Of a stretch of 50,022 nt of DNA, positions 29,157-39,320 are shown in pieces. Source of the DNA: Ignavibacteriota bacterium (lineage in GTDB: Bacteria > Bacteroidota > Ignavibacteria > UBA10030). Position 1 is the first letter of the stretch. Each line of letters begins with the position of its first letter. The notes under the pieces were generated by a model. The model was not told where the DNA came from. It was given only the letters and a program-made list of their open reading frames with translations, and did not search any database. Location: the NCBI GenBank assembly GCA_003142575.1, contig PLMS01000111.1:3637-53658 (forward strand), read 5' to 3'. The position numbers were made by a program, and so were the translations under genes.

Positions 29157-30164
29157 ATGGCGCTAGAAAATATGAAAGAAACACAGAATAATAATATTAC
29201 GGTTGGTGCTCTGTTCGAAGTCCTCAAGAAGCGGCTCACATTAGAGACATCCAATGGTGATGTTGGTTTTGAAAGAGAGATTACGGATAAAAATATTAAC
29301 AGGCCTGGATTAGCGCTTGCTGGATATGTGGAGTTATTCACTTATGATCGCGTGCAGATTTTTGGTAATACAGAAGTGCGCTATCTCAATCACTTGACCT
29401 TTAACGAAAGGATCAAAGCATTTCAGACAATCTTTCAATTTGATTTACCTTGTATTTTTGTTACAAGCGAAAACAAACTCGACGACGAACTTATTGCCAT
29501 TGCAACGGAGCATCATGTATCAGTTATCTCGACGCCGTTGGAAACCACAAAGTTTGTCTATTTCCTCAGTGATTTTCTTGACGACCATTTTGCACCTCAA
29601 ACTGTTTTGCACGGTTCCTTTATGGATGTCTTTGGCATTGGAGTGTTGATTACAGGGCGTTCAGGTATCGGCAAGAGCGAAATAGCGTTGGATCTCATTG
29701 AACGAGGACATCGTCTTGTCGCAGATGACGTGGTTATGGTCTCTCGTAAAGGAGAAGGGATTTTGTTGGGTGCGGGTTCGGATGTCGTAAGGAATTATAT
29801 GGAAATTCGTGGTCTCGGACTGATTGATGTCCGTTCCATCTTTGGTATTCAGGCAATTCGTTTTCAAAAACGCGTTGAAGTCATTGTGGAATTGCAGGAA
29901 TGGAAGAATGATGTGGAATACACGCGTACGGGCTTAGATCACGAATACATTCCTATCCTGGGAGTTAATCTTCCCCACATCAAATTACCGATTTTTCCTG
30001 GTAAAAACATCACTGTCATCGTCGAAGTGATTGCTTTGGATTATCTTCTTAAGCAATATGGATATGATTCAGCGCATGAATTTAAAGAGCGCCTTGATTC
30101 TACAATTGCTGAAAAAACGAAGGGAAAGAGGACAATTAACTATTTTCACCACGATTTTGAATAA
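29157..30164 (+). CDS. hprK: HPr kinase/phosphorylase
   Basis: RPGLALAGYVELF, GVLITGRSGIGKSEIALDLIERGHRLVADDVV (Walker A), EIRGLGLIDVRSIFG signature. Confidence 0.95.
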   Translation: MALENMKETQNNNITVGALFEVLKKRLTLETSNGDVGFEREITDKNINRPGLALAGYVELFTYDRVQIFGNTEVRYLNHLTFNERIKAFQTIFQFDLPCIFVTSENKLDDELIAIATEHHVSVISTPLETTKFVYFLSDFLDDHFAPQTVLHGSFMDVFGIGVLITGRSGIGKSEIALDLIERGHRLVADDVVMVSRKGEGILLGAGSDVVRNYMEIRGLGLIDVRSIFGIQAIRFQKRVEVIVELQEWKNDVEYTRTGLDHEYIPILGVNLPHIKLPIFPGKNITVIVEVIALDYLLKQYGYDSAHEFKERLDSTIAEKTKGKRTINYFHHDFE

Positions 30165-30266
30165 CGTGATGATGATTCTTGACAAAGAATTGATAATTAC
30201 CTATTTTCAGCCAGCAGTTAGTCTGAACTTGAAGATGTGTTCGCTCACTGAGAGATCTCGATACAT

Positions 30267-31196
30267 ATGAGAAAAACGAAGCTCTATAAATTTTCAATGA
30301 AGTCATTGACCTTCCATGAGGTTCGCTGGGCTCGAACCCGCCTTATGGTAACGGGGCTTCTGATGGGCGGTGCCGTTCTCTGGTCTCTCATTGTTATTAG
30401 CCAACACTATGGCGATGTTTTTGGATTGGGATTCATTCAACAGACTGCTCTGGTTAATGAGAATAGAGTATTGCAGAACCAATTGCAATTTCTCACGCAT
30501 CAATTGAACGGCATTCAGAAGCAGCTAAGCCTTTTAGGTGATAAAGGAAATGAAATGCGGCTGCTTGCAGATTTGCCAAAATTAGATGAAGATTTACGGA
30601 AAGCTGGAACAGGCGGCACTGAATCACGAATTGATTTCACATCTTCCATAAGCGTAAATTCACTTCTTAATAATTTGCGTTCAACTGCCGAGCAAGCAGA
30701 ACATGAGTTGCGTCTCCAAGCATCGAGCTATGAAGAAATTGAAGGTGCATACGAAAAGAATAAAGTGCGCTTCTCTCATCTTCCGGCGATCAAACCGATG
30801 GATGGATTTTATAATAAGAATGGATTTGGAATGCGTTTTCATCCTATCTTGCATATCTTCCGAAAACATGAAGGTATCGATATCGACAATGAAGTAGGCA
30901 CTCCAATTTATGCAGCAGCGGAAGGAACCATAGAGTTCACCGGGCACCAAGGTGGATATGGACTAACCCTTGAGATTAATCATGGTTTTTCATTGAAGAC
31001 GCGGTACGGACATCTTTCGCAGATTCTCGTGCATGAGGGACAACGAGTGAAGCGCGGTGAACTCGTTGCTCGTTGCGGAAATTCAGGACTATCGAATGCA
31101 CCGCATCTTCACTATGAAGTACGAGTGAACGGCGTGGCACAGAATCCGATAGATTATTTCTTTGACGATGTACGTGCAAGTGATTTCCAGAATTAA
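30267..31196 (+). CDS. M23-family peptidase, membrane anchored
   Basis: N-terminal TM, coiled region, NGFGMRFHPILHIFRKHEGIDIDNEVGTPIYAAAEGTIEF...HGFSLKTRYGHLSQ...GNSGLSNAPHLHYEVR. Confidence 0.93.
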   Translation: MRKTKLYKFSMKSLTFHEVRWARTRLMVTGLLMGGAVLWSLIVISQHYGDVFGLGFIQQTALVNENRVLQNQLQFLTHQLNGIQKQLSLLGDKGNEMRLLADLPKLDEDLRKAGTGGTESRIDFTSSISVNSLLNNLRSTAEQAEHELRLQASSYEEIEGAYEKNKVRFSHLPAIKPMDGFYNKNGFGMRFHPILHIFRKHEGIDIDNEVGTPIYAAAEGTIEFTGHQGGYGLTLEINHGFSLKTRYGHLSQILVHEGQRVKRGELVARCGNSGLSNAPHLHYEVRVNGVAQNPIDYFFDDVRASDFQN

Positions 31197-31231
31197 TTCA
31201 CAATAAGAATTTTTAAAGGATTGAACCGACG

Positions 31232-31456
31232 ATGATTTGGACCATCGAGCTGGCAACATATTTAGATGACGCTCCTTGGCCTGCGACAAAGGAAGAGTTG
31301 ATCGACTACGCGATGCGCACAGGCGCTCCGAGTCAAGTTATCCAGAATTTGGAAGAGCTTGAGGATTCGGATGAGCCCTACGAAAGTATTGAGGAAATCT
31401 GGTCAGATTACCCAACCGACGAAGACTATTTCTTTGAGGACGAGAAAGAGTATTAG
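31232..31456 (+). CDS. DUF2795-like small protein
   Basis: WTIELATYLDDAPWPATKEELIDYAMRTGAPSQVIQNLEELEDSDEPYESIEEIW. Confidence 0.8.
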   Translation: MIWTIELATYLDDAPWPATKEELIDYAMRTGAPSQVIQNLEELEDSDEPYESIEEIWSDYPTDEDYFFEDEKEY

Positions 31457-31512
31457 AATCACAACATTCGTTTTTTATCATCAGGGTACCTTGGGATTAT
31501 TTGTATTGAATG

Positions 31513-31544
31513 AAGCCCAGCACTTTCCTGCTGGGCTTTTTTAT
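31513..31544 (+). terminator. Rho-independent terminator
   Basis: AAGCCCAGC-actttcct-GCTGGGCTT followed by TTTTTA. Confidence 0.8.
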
Positions 31545-31556
31545 TGCTGAATTCTC

Positions 31557-33611
31557 ATGCAGAAATTTATTCTAACTATACTCCTCAGTATTCTCTGTTC
31601 GGTACCGGTAGTGGCGCAAGGTGCGGCACAGAAATATGAGGTCGGTCAGCTTCGTTTTGAGGGAAACGAAACATTGAACGACGATCAGCTTCTCAATGTC
31701 ATGAATACACGTGAAACTCCCTGGGTCGTATGGAAATGGATATATCACCGGTTCGATAAAGAAATATTAGGTGGTCAGAAGCCCGAATATTTTGACCCCA
31801 TCACTTTTTCTGCCGACTTTCATCAAGTCAAACGATTTTATAAGGATAATGGTTTTGTTCATTCTCAAATTGATACAAGTATCAGTGTTCGGCCAGAAAA
31901 AGAAATGGTGTTTCTCACCTTTTTAATTCAAGAGGGGAGACGGTCATTGATCGATACGATCGTCTATCAGGGATTTGAAAATCTTCCGCCGGACGTAATG
32001 AACGAACTTACTTTGAATAAACAGATTGAGGTGGGTCAACCATATATCCAAAATAAGGTGGAAGAAGAATCCCGCCGCATCATCAAAGTATTTGCCAATA
32101 ACGGGTATGTGAACGTGAAGCTTGTTACTGTCGATGCTCGCCATTATGCCTCAACAGATAATTTTACTCTTGTGTTTATCTTCAATCCCGGGAGGCGTTA
32201 TACGTTTGGTATAATTTCTGTTGAACAGGATACCACTTCGCCACAACGCATAGATTCCACCATTGTGCTCCGGCATCTCGATTTTACAAAAGGGGAATAC
32301 TATGGTGAACAGAAGAAAATAGAGAGTGAGAGAAATCTCAACAGACTTGGCGTTTTTGAAGCGACAAAAATTGAAAATGCTCTTCCGGATACCTTGTCGG
32401 AGGTAACCAATATTCCCGTACGAGTTTTTGTGCGCACTCGACCGTTTCAAGAGTTGACACCGGAAATCGGTGTGAACGACGAAAATAATGCATTTAATAT
32501 TCTGTTGGGTATTGGATATAATCACAGAAACTTTTTTGGAGGTGCACGGAACTTTTCCATCCGTCTCCGGCTCAATCTCCAATCGATACAATATCTATCG
32601 CTTTTTAACACTGCCGCTTTGCGGGACAGTTCGCTCGTTTCAAGAGCAGAGTTGACGATGCAGGTTATTCAGCCCTACTTCATGAATAACAAAACAAGTG
32701 CCAGCGCCGCCTTCTCTGCTATGCTCGATAAACAGACTACGTATTATAATCCAAGTCTGAGCTTTCGTCTTGGGACTCAATCACAGACAGCGACGTACAC
32801 AAAACTTTTTATCGATTGGAATATTCAATTGAGTGATCCAAAAAATGTTGCGACCCAAAAGGATACAATCAATCAAGCGTTAGGCTTTATAAAACAATTC
32901 AATTCATTTGTTACAATCACCTTACAACGCGATAAACGCAATGATATTTTTTATCCGTCAGCAGGTTTCTTTCAATCTATCTCAGTTGAAGAAGGCGGCT
33001 TTTTTCCACGAACATTTGGCAGCATGCATCTTCCCTATTCCCAGTATGTTAAGTTATATCTCGATGGACAGTGGTATTTGGATCCAAGCAAAAAACGAGA
33101 CCTCATCTGGGCGATGCGCGCGCAAGCAGGGGCAGCGCTTCTCTACGGTGATTCACCATTGAAGGATATACCGCTTTCACAACGGTTTTATTCGGGAGGG
33201 AGTGGAGATGTTCGTGGCTGGAGGGCAAGAACTCTTGGTGTAATGCCAGATTCCCTGAGAAATCTGGGAGGAGATGCAATGTTGGAAGGAACCATCGAAG
33301 CACGATGGAGTCCCCTCAATGAAGCCGGTACATTTTGGTTCCTCGATTTCAAAAAAATTTCATTCGTTTTCTTTTATGACTTCGGTAATCTCTGGACACA
33401 ACCCCAAAAGATGGGTCTAAGTGAAATTGCAATGGCGTTTGGACTTGGATTGAGATATAACACGATTGCCGGACCCATCCGCATTGACTTCGGTATGAAA
33501 TTGTATGATCCTGACGTTCCGGCAACAAGAAGATGGGTCACACAAAAAGGTTTTTTTCCAGAAACCTGCAAAAACGGTATTCTCCAACTTGGGATAGGTC
33601 ACACATTCTAA
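31557..33611 (+). CDS. BamA/TamA-family outer membrane protein (POTRA + beta-barrel)
   Basis: Signal peptide; POTRA YEVGQLRFEGNETLNDDQLL; C-terminal barrel with SGGSGDVRGWRARTLG and GLGLRYNTIAGPIRIDFGMKLYDP...QLGIGHTF. Confidence 0.88.
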   Translation: MQKFILTILLSILCSVPVVAQGAAQKYEVGQLRFEGNETLNDDQLLNVMNTRETPWVVWKWIYHRFDKEILGGQKPEYFDPITFSADFHQVKRFYKDNGFVHSQIDTSISVRPEKEMVFLTFLIQEGRRSLIDTIVYQGFENLPPDVMNELTLNKQIEVGQPYIQNKVEEESRRIIKVFANNGYVNVKLVTVDARHYASTDNFTLVFIFNPGRRYTFGIISVEQDTTSPQRIDSTIVLRHLDFTKGEYYGEQKKIESERNLNRLGVFEATKIENALPDTLSEVTNIPVRVFVRTRPFQELTPEIGVNDENNAFNILLGIGYNHRNFFGGARNFSIRLRLNLQSIQYLSLFNTAALRDSSLVSRAELTMQVIQPYFMNNKTSASAAFSAMLDKQTTYYNPSLSFRLGTQSQTATYTKLFIDWNIQLSDPKNVATQKDTINQALGFIKQFNSFVTITLQRDKRNDIFYPSAGFFQSISVEEGGFFPRTFGSMHLPYSQYVKLYLDGQWYLDPSKKRDLIWAMRAQAGAALLYGDSPLKDIPLSQRFYSGGSGDVRGWRARTLGVMPDSLRNLGGDAMLEGTIEARWSPLNEAGTFWFLDFKKISFVFFYDFGNLWTQPQKMGLSEIAMAFGLGLRYNTIAGPIRIDFGMKLYDPDVPATRRWVTQKGFFPETCKNGILQLGIGHTF

Positions 33612-33623
33612 GGGACACCTTGT

Positions 33624-34751
33624 ATGAGTTGGTCGTTAATCATAGGACAAGAACGCATCAAAACGCAGCTGAAGCAAACTCTGCAAAACCACCGGATTGC
33701 TCATGCGTATCTTTTCTATGGACCTGAGGGAATCGGAAAAGATGCCCTGGCAATCGAATTCGCAAAAGCCATGAACTGTGAGACCGGGAGCATAGAAGCT
33801 TGCGGTGCATGCAAAAATTGCAGACGGATGGATACATTTCAGTATCCTAATACCAAGCTGGTATTCGCGCTTCCTTCAGGAAAAAGCGAAAAAACTGGTG
33901 ACGATCCAATCACCGTGCTTACCGAAGCACAGGTTGCTGATGTACGGGAACAGATCCAATGGAAAGCAAAAGACCCGTACCATCGCATCGAGGTGCCGAA
34001 AGCAAATTTCATCAAGATTAATAGCGTTCGGGATATTAAGCGTGAGGCGTCTATGAGCCGGACGGAAGAAGGGAAAAAAATATTCGTCATCCTCAACGCA
34101 GATATGATGAATGCAGAGGCAAGTAATTCACTTTTAAAGACTTTGGAAGAACCACTGCCCGGAATAATTCTCCTTTTGACTACATCGGTAAAAGACCAAT
34201 TACTGCCAACGATTATTTCTCGCTGTCAATTGCTTCAGTGCGATTCGTTGCAAGATGCGGAAATTGAAAGTGCTCTCATCAGCAAAGAAGGAGTTGATCA
34301 TTCGATTGCCCGGCTTGCGGCACAACTTTCCCAAGGAAGTTATGGGAATGCACGACGACTCAGTTCATTGAACATGCTCGATGAGCGAAAAGATGTCGTC
34401 GAATTTTTGCGTCTGGTACTTGGCAAGAATAGAGCAACGCTCATCGATGCAATCGATGAACTTGCGTCGTCTTCTGATCGTCCCGGTATTGAGCGGTGGC
34501 TGAAACTTCTCCAGTCATGGTTGCGTGATGCGCTCCTTCTGCAGCAGAACGCGCAAACGCCATTGCTCGACGACGAGAAGAAAAGCATGGAAAGTTTTGT
34601 TACGAAATTTAACCACGCAAATCTCATTGCCTCCATTCAGACTGTCGAGAAGGCGATTGCTCATCTAGACAAAAATGTCTACCTTCATCTTATTCTAACG
34701 ACGTTAGCAATTGATTTACGGAAATTTATAACGGAAGCACCATCAGTATGA
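33624..34751 (+). CDS. holB: DNA polymerase III subunit delta'
   Basis: IIGQERIKTQLKQTLQNHRIAHAYLFYGPEGIGKDALAIEFAKAMNC, CGACKNCRRMD, ADMMNAEASNSLLKTLEEPLPGIILLLTT. Confidence 0.9.
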   Translation: MSWSLIIGQERIKTQLKQTLQNHRIAHAYLFYGPEGIGKDALAIEFAKAMNCETGSIEACGACKNCRRMDTFQYPNTKLVFALPSGKSEKTGDDPITVLTEAQVADVREQIQWKAKDPYHRIEVPKANFIKINSVRDIKREASMSRTEEGKKIFVILNADMMNAEASNSLLKTLEEPLPGIILLLTTSVKDQLLPTIISRCQLLQCDSLQDAEIESALISKEGVDHSIARLAAQLSQGSYGNARRLSSLNMLDERKDVVEFLRLVLGKNRATLIDAIDELASSSDRPGIERWLKLLQSWLRDALLLQQNAQTPLLDDEKKSMESFVTKFNHANLIASIQTVEKAIAHLDKNVYLHLILTTLAIDLRKFITEAPSV

Positions 34752-36817
34752 AGTCTCCTTTCAAACGAATCCTTATTACAGCAGCATTGCCATATGCAAA
34801 CGGATATCTGCACCTTGGTCATCTTGCAGGCGCTTATTTGCCTGCAGATATCTATGCCCGTTATCAACGCATGAAGAAACGTGATGTTCTCTTCCTCTGC
34901 GGCTCCGATGAGCACGGTGTCGCCATTACCGTTTCAGCGGAAAAAGAAAAGACGACGCCAAAGAACATCATCGACCGCTACCATCCAGCCAATAAAGCGG
35001 CATTTGAAGCATTCGAAATGAGTTTTGATAATTACTCGCGTACATCGCTTCCTCTGCATCACGAAACAGCAAAAGATTTTTTTAGGGAATTCCACAAACG
35101 CAGTATTGTGATCGATAAGAAGGCACAACAGTTGTATTGTTTAAAAGATGCCATGTTTCTTGCCGACCGTTATGTTGAAGGTACTTGTCCCAAATGTAAA
35201 TCAACGCAGGCGCGTGGTGATCAATGCGAGAATTGCGGTACGTGGCTGGATCAAACTGAACTCATCGATCCAAAGTGCAAGTTGTGCGGAACGACACCAG
35301 TTGTGAGGGAAACAACACATTGGTACTTTCCGCTCGGGAATTATCAGCAGCGATTGGAATCGTACATCGCTGAACGAGACAAAAGAGATGGTTGGAAAGA
35401 TAATGTTCTTCGGTATTGCGAAGGATGGTTCAAAGATGGATTGAAAGACCGTGCGGTGACGCGCGATCTGAACTGGGGTGTTCACGTGCCGGTTGCCGGA
35501 TACGAAGATAAAGTGATTTACGTCTGGTTCGACGCGGTGCTCGGGTATATTTCATCTGGTAAAGAATGGGCAGCAGCTCACGGAAAACCGGAAGCGTGGA
35601 AAGAATATTGGCAGAAGGAAGACACAAAGTATGTTGCATTTATCGGTAAGGACAATGTTGTGTTTCATTGCATCGTTTTTCCGTCGATGCTGATGGCTTG
35701 GAATGACGGCAATACCGAACACTATGTGCTGCCGGAAAATGTGCCCGCAAATGAGTTTCTCAATTTTGAAGGTCAGAAGTTTTCCAAGAGCCGCGGATGG
35801 GGAATAAATGTTCAAGAATTTCTGAAATTCTTTTCGGCGGATATGCTGCGGTATGCTCTCGCTGTCAATCTGCCTGAAACTCGCGACAGTGATTTTTATC
35901 TGAAAGATTTTCAGGCACGCATCAATAATGAATTGGCGGATATTACCGGAAACTTTGTCAATCGCACGATTGCGTTCATCGATAAGAATTTCGGAGGCAT
36001 TGTACCGAAGCTTGACACGCTCAATAAGCTTGACGAAGAAATGATTGCAGCAGTGAAACAAGCACCATCTACAATTGGCGAGTTATTTGAGCATTACAGC
36101 TTTCGCGAAGGATTGATGGAAGTGATGAATCTCTCCCGCGCCGCGAACAAGTATTTTAATGACAGCGAGCCGTGGAAGACACTGAAATCGAGTCCGGAAC
36201 GCTGTTCAACGACTCTTCATGTTGCAATCCAAATAGTGCGGTCTCTTGCAATTTTGTTGGAACCTGTTGTACCTGCCACTTCCGAAAAAATATGGAAACT
36301 CCTCAATCTCGATATTCCATTGAGAGAAGATGGATGGGATTCTGCATCTGAATTCCGAATCAAAGAAGGACACCAGCTGAACAAACCGGAAATTCTCATA
36401 GCCAAAATTGAGGATAAGCAGATCGACGAGATTGTGAAATTCCTCGAAGGCGGAGACAAGCCTGAAGCTGTTCAAATTTCTCCTCTGAAACCTACGATCA
36501 CGATTGATGATTTTAAAAAGATTGATCTTCGCGTTGGACGAATTATCGAAGCAGAAAAAGTACCCAAGTCTGAAAAACTTATAAAGCTGCAAGTTGAAAT
36601 TGGGAACGAAAGGCGTCAAGTGGTTGCAGGCATTGCCCAGCATTACAAACCGGAGGATTTAATCGGAAAGTTGATCGTCGTTGTCGCGAACCTCCAACCT
36701 GCGAAACTCATGGGGCAGGAGTCGCAAGGCATGATTCTTGCCGCTAGTAATGAATCCGGCATATTAACACTCGTTGGTGTGCAATCGGAAATATCCACAG
36801 GAGCGACTGTGAAGTAA
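34748..36817 (+). CDS. metG: Methionyl-tRNA synthetase with C-terminal tRNA-binding domain
   Basis: LITAALPYANGYLHLGHLAGAYLPADIYARYQR, CPKCKSTQARGDQCENCG, KFSKSRGWGI (KMSKS-like), C-terminal IDDFKKIDLRVGRIIEAEKVPKSEKLIKLQVEIG. Confidence 0.95.
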   Translation: MKSPFKRILITAALPYANGYLHLGHLAGAYLPADIYARYQRMKKRDVLFLCGSDEHGVAITVSAEKEKTTPKNIIDRYHPANKAAFEAFEMSFDNYSRTSLPLHHETAKDFFREFHKRSIVIDKKAQQLYCLKDAMFLADRYVEGTCPKCKSTQARGDQCENCGTWLDQTELIDPKCKLCGTTPVVRETTHWYFPLGNYQQRLESYIAERDKRDGWKDNVLRYCEGWFKDGLKDRAVTRDLNWGVHVPVAGYEDKVIYVWFDAVLGYISSGKEWAAAHGKPEAWKEYWQKEDTKYVAFIGKDNVVFHCIVFPSMLMAWNDGNTEHYVLPENVPANEFLNFEGQKFSKSRGWGINVQEFLKFFSADMLRYALAVNLPETRDSDFYLKDFQARINNELADITGNFVNRTIAFIDKNFGGIVPKLDTLNKLDEEMIAAVKQAPSTIGELFEHYSFREGLMEVMNLSRAANKYFNDSEPWKTLKSSPERCSTTLHVAIQIVRSLAILLEPVVPATSEKIWKLLNLDIPLREDGWDSASEFRIKEGHQLNKPEILIAKIEDKQIDEIVKFLEGGDKPEAVQISPLKPTITIDDFKKIDLRVGRIIEAEKVPKSEKLIKLQVEIGNERRQVVAGIAQHYKPEDLIGKLIVVVANLQPAKLMGQESQGMILAASNESGILTLVGVQSEISTGATVK

Positions 36818-36889
36818 AGCGTTTTGCCTGAACACTATTGTTCGGCATTATGATAGAGTGATAAAATCAATCTTATAGAGGAGTATTGC

Positions 36890-37783
36890 ATGAGCAAAAT
36901 GAAATCACTGCTTGGCCCTATGCGAGTACCGTTTTTGATCCTGCCACCTGCGTGTGTTGCTGTGGGCGCAGGAACGGCCTTCTGGCAAACCCATGCAATA
37001 AGCTGGATCCAGGTTTTCATAATTATTCTTGGTGCACTCGCAAGTCATATTAGCGCAAACGCATTTAACGAATATTTTGATTTTAAAAGTGGACTTGACG
37101 CTAAAACTCAACGCACACCATTCAGCGGTGGCAGCGGCACACTACAGGCGCATCCGGAAATGAAGAAAAGCACATTTTATCTTGCCATAGTCTCTTTTGT
37201 TATTACTGCGATAGTGGGGTTCTATTTCATATGGCTGCGAGGTTTCCTCTTATTGCCGCTTGGTATCCTCGGACTGATTTTATTGGTAACATATACTATT
37301 TGGTGGGCATATAATCCGATCCTCTGTTTGATAGCGCCGGGATTGGGCTTCGGAGTTTTCATGGTTATGGGGACACACTTCTGTTTGACGGGTTCATACA
37401 GCTGGATATCCTTCGTTGCATCTCTTGTTCCTACATTTCTTGTGAGCGACTTGCTGCTGCTCAATCAATTTCCTGATGTGGATGCCGATAAAAGCATCGG
37501 ACGCAAACATTTTCCTATTACCATAGGGCGGCAAGCCAGCGCTGTACTCTATGGCGTCTTCTTGCTGCTTGCGTATGTTTCGGTAGTGATCGGTGTGATT
37601 TTTGTTTTACTGCCTCGCTATAGCCTGCTTACTCTCATAACAGTTATCCCTGCTTGGAAAGCCTATCGGGGTGCATATCAAAACGCTGAAAATATCCCTT
37701 CCCTGATTCCCTCGATGGGCCTAAACGTAGTTATCAATTTGACAACACCGATTTTACTCGCTGTGGGACTTTTTATCGGATAA
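36890..37783 (+). CDS. UbiA-family prenyltransferase (MenA/MqnP-like)
   Basis: NAFNEYFDFKSGLDAKTQRTPFSGGSGTLQ and LLLNQFPDVDADKSIGRKHFPITIGRQ aspartate-rich motifs; multiple TMs. Confidence 0.85.
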   Translation: MSKMKSLLGPMRVPFLILPPACVAVGAGTAFWQTHAISWIQVFIIILGALASHISANAFNEYFDFKSGLDAKTQRTPFSGGSGTLQAHPEMKKSTFYLAIVSFVITAIVGFYFIWLRGFLLLPLGILGLILLVTYTIWWAYNPILCLIAPGLGFGVFMVMGTHFCLTGSYSWISFVASLVPTFLVSDLLLLNQFPDVDADKSIGRKHFPITIGRQASAVLYGVFLLLAYVSVVIGVIFVLLPRYSLLTLITVIPAWKAYRGAYQNAENIPSLIPSMGLNVVINLTTPILLAVGLFIG

Positions 37784-37944
37784 TAGATCAAACAACTCAA
37801 AGGTATGACGCATATAGATGTAGTACAGATTTGAAAGTTAGAAGAATTTCAAGAATTGCTTTTAGAAATTGAAAAATTAGGACGCGTGTGACCTCAACCT
37901 GACCTTCCATCATAAGGAATGAGATACTATTCGTAAGCAGAGCT

Positions 37945-38775
37945 ATGCCGGAACAATTGCTAAAAAAATGTGAAGAGTTAATAACCAGCGGAACTCGATT
38001 AGCGCCGCAAGGAGGATTCGAGGCATCCGGGTATAATGCACGATTACAGAATAAATATTTGGATTGGCGCAAAGCATGTTTGGAAACGTTCGAGTCATCC
38101 GGACCAATTGGATTCCCATACAAACAAAAAATTCTTGGCGATAAAAACGGCGGATTCTTTTTTCAGCCATCCGCCCAGTTGATTCTCAACTGTATGCGCG
38201 AACTGTACGAAAAAGTAAAAGCTTCGCCCGATCTCGCATCGGCTCCGGCTGCTCCGGTCATGGATATTCCGACGCCGACAGTTCAGACTGCAACAGACGC
38301 CGGAGGAGTTCGAGTATTGAAACCGCCTCCGAAACACACAGCGCCGATACCTGCTCAACCTTCTGCATATCCGCAGGATGCTGCGCATACCAGTAAAGTG
38401 TATGTTGTTGGGGAAGCAGATGATCCGCTCCGTGTGCAGTTGCTGCAATTTCTCGGAGAAATTGGAATAGAGGAAATTGATATCGAACGTCAACACGGAC
38501 AGATGCTTCCGCTTGAGACACTTCAGGTTGATGCGGGCGTACGGTTTGCATTCTTTATCATCAACCCGGACGATCTTGCGTATGCAATGTTCGAGCTTGG
38601 GCATTTCGTCGGAAAGCTTGGCAAGAATCGTGTTTGTGTTCTCCATATGTCGGATGTTGAATTTCCCAAAAACGTACCGGGCGTGTTGGAGAAATCGATC
38701 GTGATCAAGTTGGAAGAAGCGAGCTTTGGATTATTGAAAGATCTTAAAGCATCGGGGTATCAAATAAATTTGTAG
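37945..38775 (+). CDS. Protein with C-terminal TIR-like predicted nucleotide-binding domain (PF10137/CAP12-type)
   Basis: KVYVVGEADDPLRVQLLQFLGEIGIEEIDIERQ...AFFIINPDDLAYAMFELGHFVGKLGKNRVCVLHMSDVEFPKNVPGVLEKSIVIKLEEASFGLLKDLKASGYQINL. About 100-aa N-terminal domain and Pro/Ala-rich linker. Confidence 0.75.
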   Translation: MPEQLLKKCEELITSGTRLAPQGGFEASGYNARLQNKYLDWRKACLETFESSGPIGFPYKQKILGDKNGGFFFQPSAQLILNCMRELYEKVKASPDLASAPAAPVMDIPTPTVQTATDAGGVRVLKPPPKHTAPIPAQPSAYPQDAAHTSKVYVVGEADDPLRVQLLQFLGEIGIEEIDIERQHGQMLPLETLQVDAGVRFAFFIINPDDLAYAMFELGHFVGKLGKNRVCVLHMSDVEFPKNVPGVLEKSIVIKLEEASFGLLKDLKASGYQINL

Positions 38776-39296
38776 CAGCAAAAAAGGCACTTCTGCCGAT
38801 TGGCTGAATGTCATGCGCATTGCACAGAATATTGGATTTAAAACAACGGCGACAATGATGTACGGACATCTCGAAACAGAAGAGGATATTGTAGAGCATC
38901 TCGAAAGTATCCGCCAGCTGCAGGATGAGACCGGCGGGTTCACTGCCTTCGTTCCGTGGTCATTTAAGCCCGGTAACACGCCTCTAGAGAAGATTATTCC
39001 GCATTATGCTACTCTTTACACGGTATCTGCAGATGATCGCCTTCTCACGCGTTTATTTAGACAATTTTCAGCATATTCAGGCATCGTGGTTTTCAGAAGG
39101 GAAGAAGATCGGTCAGATTGCTTTGCACTTTGGCGGAACATTGCTTGAAGAGAATGTGCATGCGGCTGCTAATTTTATCAATACAACCAACGCCGAAGAG
39201 TGCAGGAACCTGATACGGGAATCAGGATTTATCCCGGCACAACGTACAACGCTGTACGAAATTTTCAAAGTAGAAGAAAAATCCGCTGCAGCGTGA
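38771..39296 (+). pseudogene. mqnC: Truncated, frameshifted mqnC (dehypoxanthine futalosine cyclase) remnant
   Basis: SSKKGTSADWLNVMRIAQNIGFKTTATMMYGHLETEEDIVEHLESIRQLQDETGGFTAFVPWSFKPGNTPLEK, then shifts frame to YLQMIAFSRVYLDNFQHIQASWFSEGKKIGQIALHFGGTLLEENVHAAA. The 5' radical-SAM portion is absent. Confidence 0.85.
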
Positions 39297-39320
39297 CTTC
39301 ATCAACAAACGGAGGGATGA

